Shown here piece after piece: positions 61,987-64,000 of a DNA stretch of 64,000 nucleotides (the first letter of the stretch is position 1; every line of letters starts with the position of its first letter). The stretch comes from Desulfoscipio geothermicus (GTDB lineage: Bacteria; Bacillota; Desulfotomaculia; Desulfotomaculales; Desulfallaceae): the NCBI GenBank assembly GCA_016841205.1, contig JAENZP010000005.1:1-64000 (forward strand). Reading direction: 5' to 3'. The notes under the pieces were generated by a model, which worked only from the letters and a program-made list of their open reading frames with translations, did not search any database and had not been told where the DNA came from. The position numbers were made by a program, and so were the translations under genes.

Positions 61987-62194
61987 TCTTGTGTCACCTC
62001 AGCTGAGATTTCTTATTATTTGGAACTTGCAGACCACATTTTTCAAGCTTCCGCTCAATTTACAAACAGTGAATCACCTTTTTAGTTTAAATAGTTTTAT
62101 AAGATGTAAACGTGTTAATTAACATCTCACGTGGAATGTAAAGCATAAAGTGGTTAATGCTTGTTTTTTGATAATCACATGTTATAGTATTGCA

Positions 62195-62836
62195 TCAGCT
62201 TTTTAAATCAAGCTTTTCCAGGACGTCGGCAAAACCGGCCACGGGTATGGCGGGGATCCCCTCGGACCGGCAATAATCAAGCAGCCGACCCTTGGCGAAT
62301 ACAAGATCACTGTGGCCGGCGGGGCAAATATCGGAGATGCCATCCCCAACATAAACCACTTGACTGCCCGGTTGAGTTAAACGCTCCAATAAAGAACGTT
62401 TACAGGTACCACATAAACCACAGTCCTGGTTATAGTAGGTACAGCTGATACGAAATCCCTTTTCATACAATAGGTGATTGGCATAATAAGGTATTTTAAA
62501 ACCATGTTTGTTTAAAATATATTCAATGCAAAAGTCGTAGCCATCGCTAAGTATATAAACCGGATAGCATTCTTTCTTGCAAAAATTTAGGAAATCCCCA
62601 AAATTCTCATCAATCTTTATACCATCCAGCAACCTGCGCAGGTCATCCAAAGTAGCGTGGAAAAGCCGAAAAGTCCTGTTGGCGCATTCCTCAGTGGGCA
62701 TTTCCCTTTTCTCCCACAATTCATTAATTTGCTGCCAGCCCTCACCGGCAAAAGCCTCTACCATGGCTACACAGGTATCCCTTTGGGTAATGGTTCCGTC
62801 AAAGTCTATGAAAAACACTTTTTTTATCATCTGCAT
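62195..62836 (-). CDS. HAD-IB phosphatase (MtnX/SerB-like)
   Basis: 213 residues. The HAD nucleophile motif is FFIDFDGTITQRDTC (8-22, DFDGT). The cap is of the C1 type; motif II is ILSDGYDF, and motif III/IV is VVYVGDGISDICPAG (about 161-175). It fits the MtnX-like group, which removes phosphate from methionine-salvage intermediates; but it is next to thiE/thiD with a 6-bp gap, so a role in thiamine phosphate metabolism is possible. That role is inference. Confidence 0.85.
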   Translation of the reverse strand: MQMIKKVFFIDFDGTITQRDTCVAMVEAFAGEGWQQINELWEKREMPTEECANRTFRLFHATLDDLRRLLDGIKIDENFGDFLNFCKKECYPVYILSDGYDFCIEYILNKHGFKIPYYANHLLYEKGFRISCTYYNQDCGLCGTCKRSLLERLTQPGSQVVYVGDGISDICPAGHSDLVFAKGRLLDYCRSEGIPAIPVAGFADVLEKLDLKS

Positions 62837-62842
62837 CCTTTC

Positions 62843-63481
62843 CTAACCTTTCTTCTGCCAGGCATCACAAAGCTCTCTGGAAGTACGGGCCGGGTCAAAG
62901 CTCCCCAGGATACCTGAGATTATGGATATCCCATCTGCGCCGGACTTCTTGACTTCCCTCACATTGTTCAGGTTAATGCCGCCGATACCCACAACGGGAA
63001 TAGACACTGAATCCTTGATATTGCGCAACCCTTCTACTCCCAAGGGTTCGATAGTGACTGCCTTGGTTGTCGTAGTATAAACAGGACCCGCTCCCAGGTA
63101 ATCAGCCCCGTTCCTTTCACCGTAAACGGCTTCATCAATATTTGAAACAGAATAACCTATTATTTTTTGGGGCCCCAGGAGATTCCGAACCACCTGAAGA
63201 GGTAGATCCTCTTGGCCGATATGGATACCGTCGGCATCAACAGCCAAAGCGATATCCAGCCGGTCATTGATCAGTAAAGGCACCTTATATCTGACGGCAA
63301 GGCTCTTAAGAGCGAGAGCAATTTGGTAAAAATCCCTGCTGGAGATTTGTTTCTCTCTAAGCTGCACCAGGGTAACCCCCCCGCGCAAAGCGGATTCTAC
63401 CGTTTGGTACAAGTCCCGGCCTCCTAGAATAGCCCGGTCGGTAACCAGGTATAAACTATAATCACATTTCATGGTTTTCAC
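62843..63481 (-). CDS. thiE: Thiamine phosphate synthase
   Basis: 212 residues. LVTDRAIL, VTLVQLREKQISSRDFY (35-51), LLINDRLDIALAVDADGIHI (about 70-89), GADYLGAGPVYTTTTKAV and PVVGIGGINLNNV are the ThiE blocks. It couples HMP-pyrophosphate and thiazole phosphate to thiamine phosphate. Its start overlaps the thiD stop by four bases. Confidence 0.95.
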   Translation of the reverse strand: MKTMKCDYSLYLVTDRAILGGRDLYQTVESALRGGVTLVQLREKQISSRDFYQIALALKSLAVRYKVPLLINDRLDIALAVDADGIHIGQEDLPLQVVRNLLGPQKIIGYSVSNIDEAVYGERNGADYLGAGPVYTTTTKAVTIEPLGVEGLRNIKDSVSIPVVGIGGINLNNVREVKKSGADGISIISGILGSFDPARTSRELCDAWQKKG

Positions 63482-64000
63482 CCCGCTCCGTTCATCTTCT
63501 CATCACTATGCTTAAAAAATTGATAAAAGTGGTGGGTCGGCCCCACCCCTTGTCCTAGAGGAAAGGCATGGGCAATAGCACCACTAATGTATTCCTTGGC
63601 CCCAGCCACCGCCTCCCCCACCGGGAAGCCCTTGGCCAGGAAGGCGGCGATAGCTGAGGAAAAGGTGCAGCCTGTTCCATGAGTGTGAAGGGTGGATATT
63701 CTGCCACTCTCAAAGTAACGGAAAGCCTTTCCGTCATACAGAACATCAGTTGCATCACCCTCCAGGTGCCCACCCTTGACCACTACATTCTTTGCCCCCA
63801 ACAGGTTAATTTTCACGGCGGCCTTTTCCATTGCGGGCAAAGTTAATATTTTTTCCCCGGTGATAGTCTCCGCCTCCAAAATATTGGGGGTGACCACCTC
63901 CGCCAAGGGCAGCAGTTCGTTTAGCAATGACTCCCTTGCCTGGGGTTGTAAAAGAGCGCAGCCGCTTTTGGAAACCATTACCGGATCCAAAACGATATTT
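63478..64000 (-). CDS. thiD: Hydroxymethylpyrimidine/phosphomethylpyrimidine kinase, 5' end outside window
   Basis: At least 174 residues; the frame runs off the right edge (64000), so the N-terminus is missing. IVLDPVMVSKSGCALL, VVTPNILEAETITGEKI, NVVVKGGHLEGDATDVLYDG and HTHGTGCTFSSAIAAFLAKG match ThiD, with the ATP-binding GTGCTF motif and catalytic Cys. It phosphorylates HMP and HMP-P for thiamine synthesis. Followed by thiE with a four-base overlap. A TPP riboswitch, if present, would lie beyond the window. Confidence 0.93.
   Translation of the reverse strand, partial: NIVLDPVMVSKSGCALLQPQARESLLNELLPLAEVVTPNILEAETITGEKILTLPAMEKAAVKINLLGAKNVVVKGGHLEGDATDVLYDGKAFRYFESGRISTLHTHGTGCTFSSAIAAFLAKGFPVGEAVAGAKEYISGAIAHAFPLGQGVGPTHHFYQFFKHSDEKMNGAG

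Overview
The window looks like chromosomal DNA of an anaerobic Clostridia-type Firmicute, plausibly Peptococcaceae (Desulfotomaculum/Pelotomaculum-like). The evidence is low-to-moderate GC, strong GGAGG ribosome binding sites with frequent GTG and TTG starts, SpoIIE/STAS-type partner-switching proteins, a molybdenum hydroxylase operon, an MmdA-type carboxyltransferase and a type-I glutamine synthetase. The genus is inference only. No rRNA, tRNA or CRISPR array was seen.

Layout. 0.5-5.3 kb: a small membrane protein, a SAM methyltransferase, then a minus-strand set (MarR regulator, DUF2269-like membrane protein, DUF169 protein, small protein, cytochrome b) with two copies of an ATTG-N6-CAAT operator. 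5.6-8.3 kb: remnants of an IS110 transposase, an IS3 OrfA and a serine recombinase around a sodium:solute symporter. 8.4-9.6 kb: a secreted/membrane protein, one copy of a dispersed structured repeat, and fxsA.

9.8-22.2 kb is the most unusual part: 12 genes, all on the minus strand, with two RiPP-like loci. The first has a 44-residue precursor-like peptide (absent from a long-ORF scan), an HPr-kinase-like protein, a PqqD-like protein, an S24/S26 peptidase, an ABC exporter and a nucleotidyltransferase. The second has a radical SAM/SPASM enzyme preceded by a 104-residue protein with 13 cysteines in 29 residues. Between them lie a 1256-residue fibronectin-III/GLUG exoprotein, an F5/8-type-C/cadherin-like protein and two phage-tail-collar (microcystin-dependent-protein-like) proteins.

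22.6-35.3 kb: a minus-strand run. SpoIIE-type phosphatase and STAS protein precede an unusual ATPase-GNAT fusion, a HisC-like aminotransferase and a second GNAT protein. These run into a complete molybdenum hydroxylase operon (XdhC-like chaperone, MocA-like cytidylyltransferase, Mo, 2Fe-2S and FAD subunits) and a MATE transporter.

36-41.7 kb: glnA with a long structured leader, a metallo-beta-lactamase-fold hydrolase, a cupin and an ABC transporter. 41.8-48.4 kb: accessory DNA with two nucleotidyltransferases, a pentapeptide-repeat protein, a broken group II intron reverse transcriptase joined to a broken tyrosine recombinase, a DJ-1/PfpI gene split by one base, and small hypothetical proteins. 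49-59 kb: MocR regulator/aminotransferase/GNAT operon, MaoC dehydratase, FadR-type regulator, ilvD, and trpDCF without the other trp genes. 59.4-64 kb: MmdA, YmaF-like protein, a HAD phosphatase, thiE and the 3' part of thiD.

A roughly 200-bp repeat with a covarying hairpin occurs at four places (73, 8995, 35350, 48676) and matches no family I recognise.
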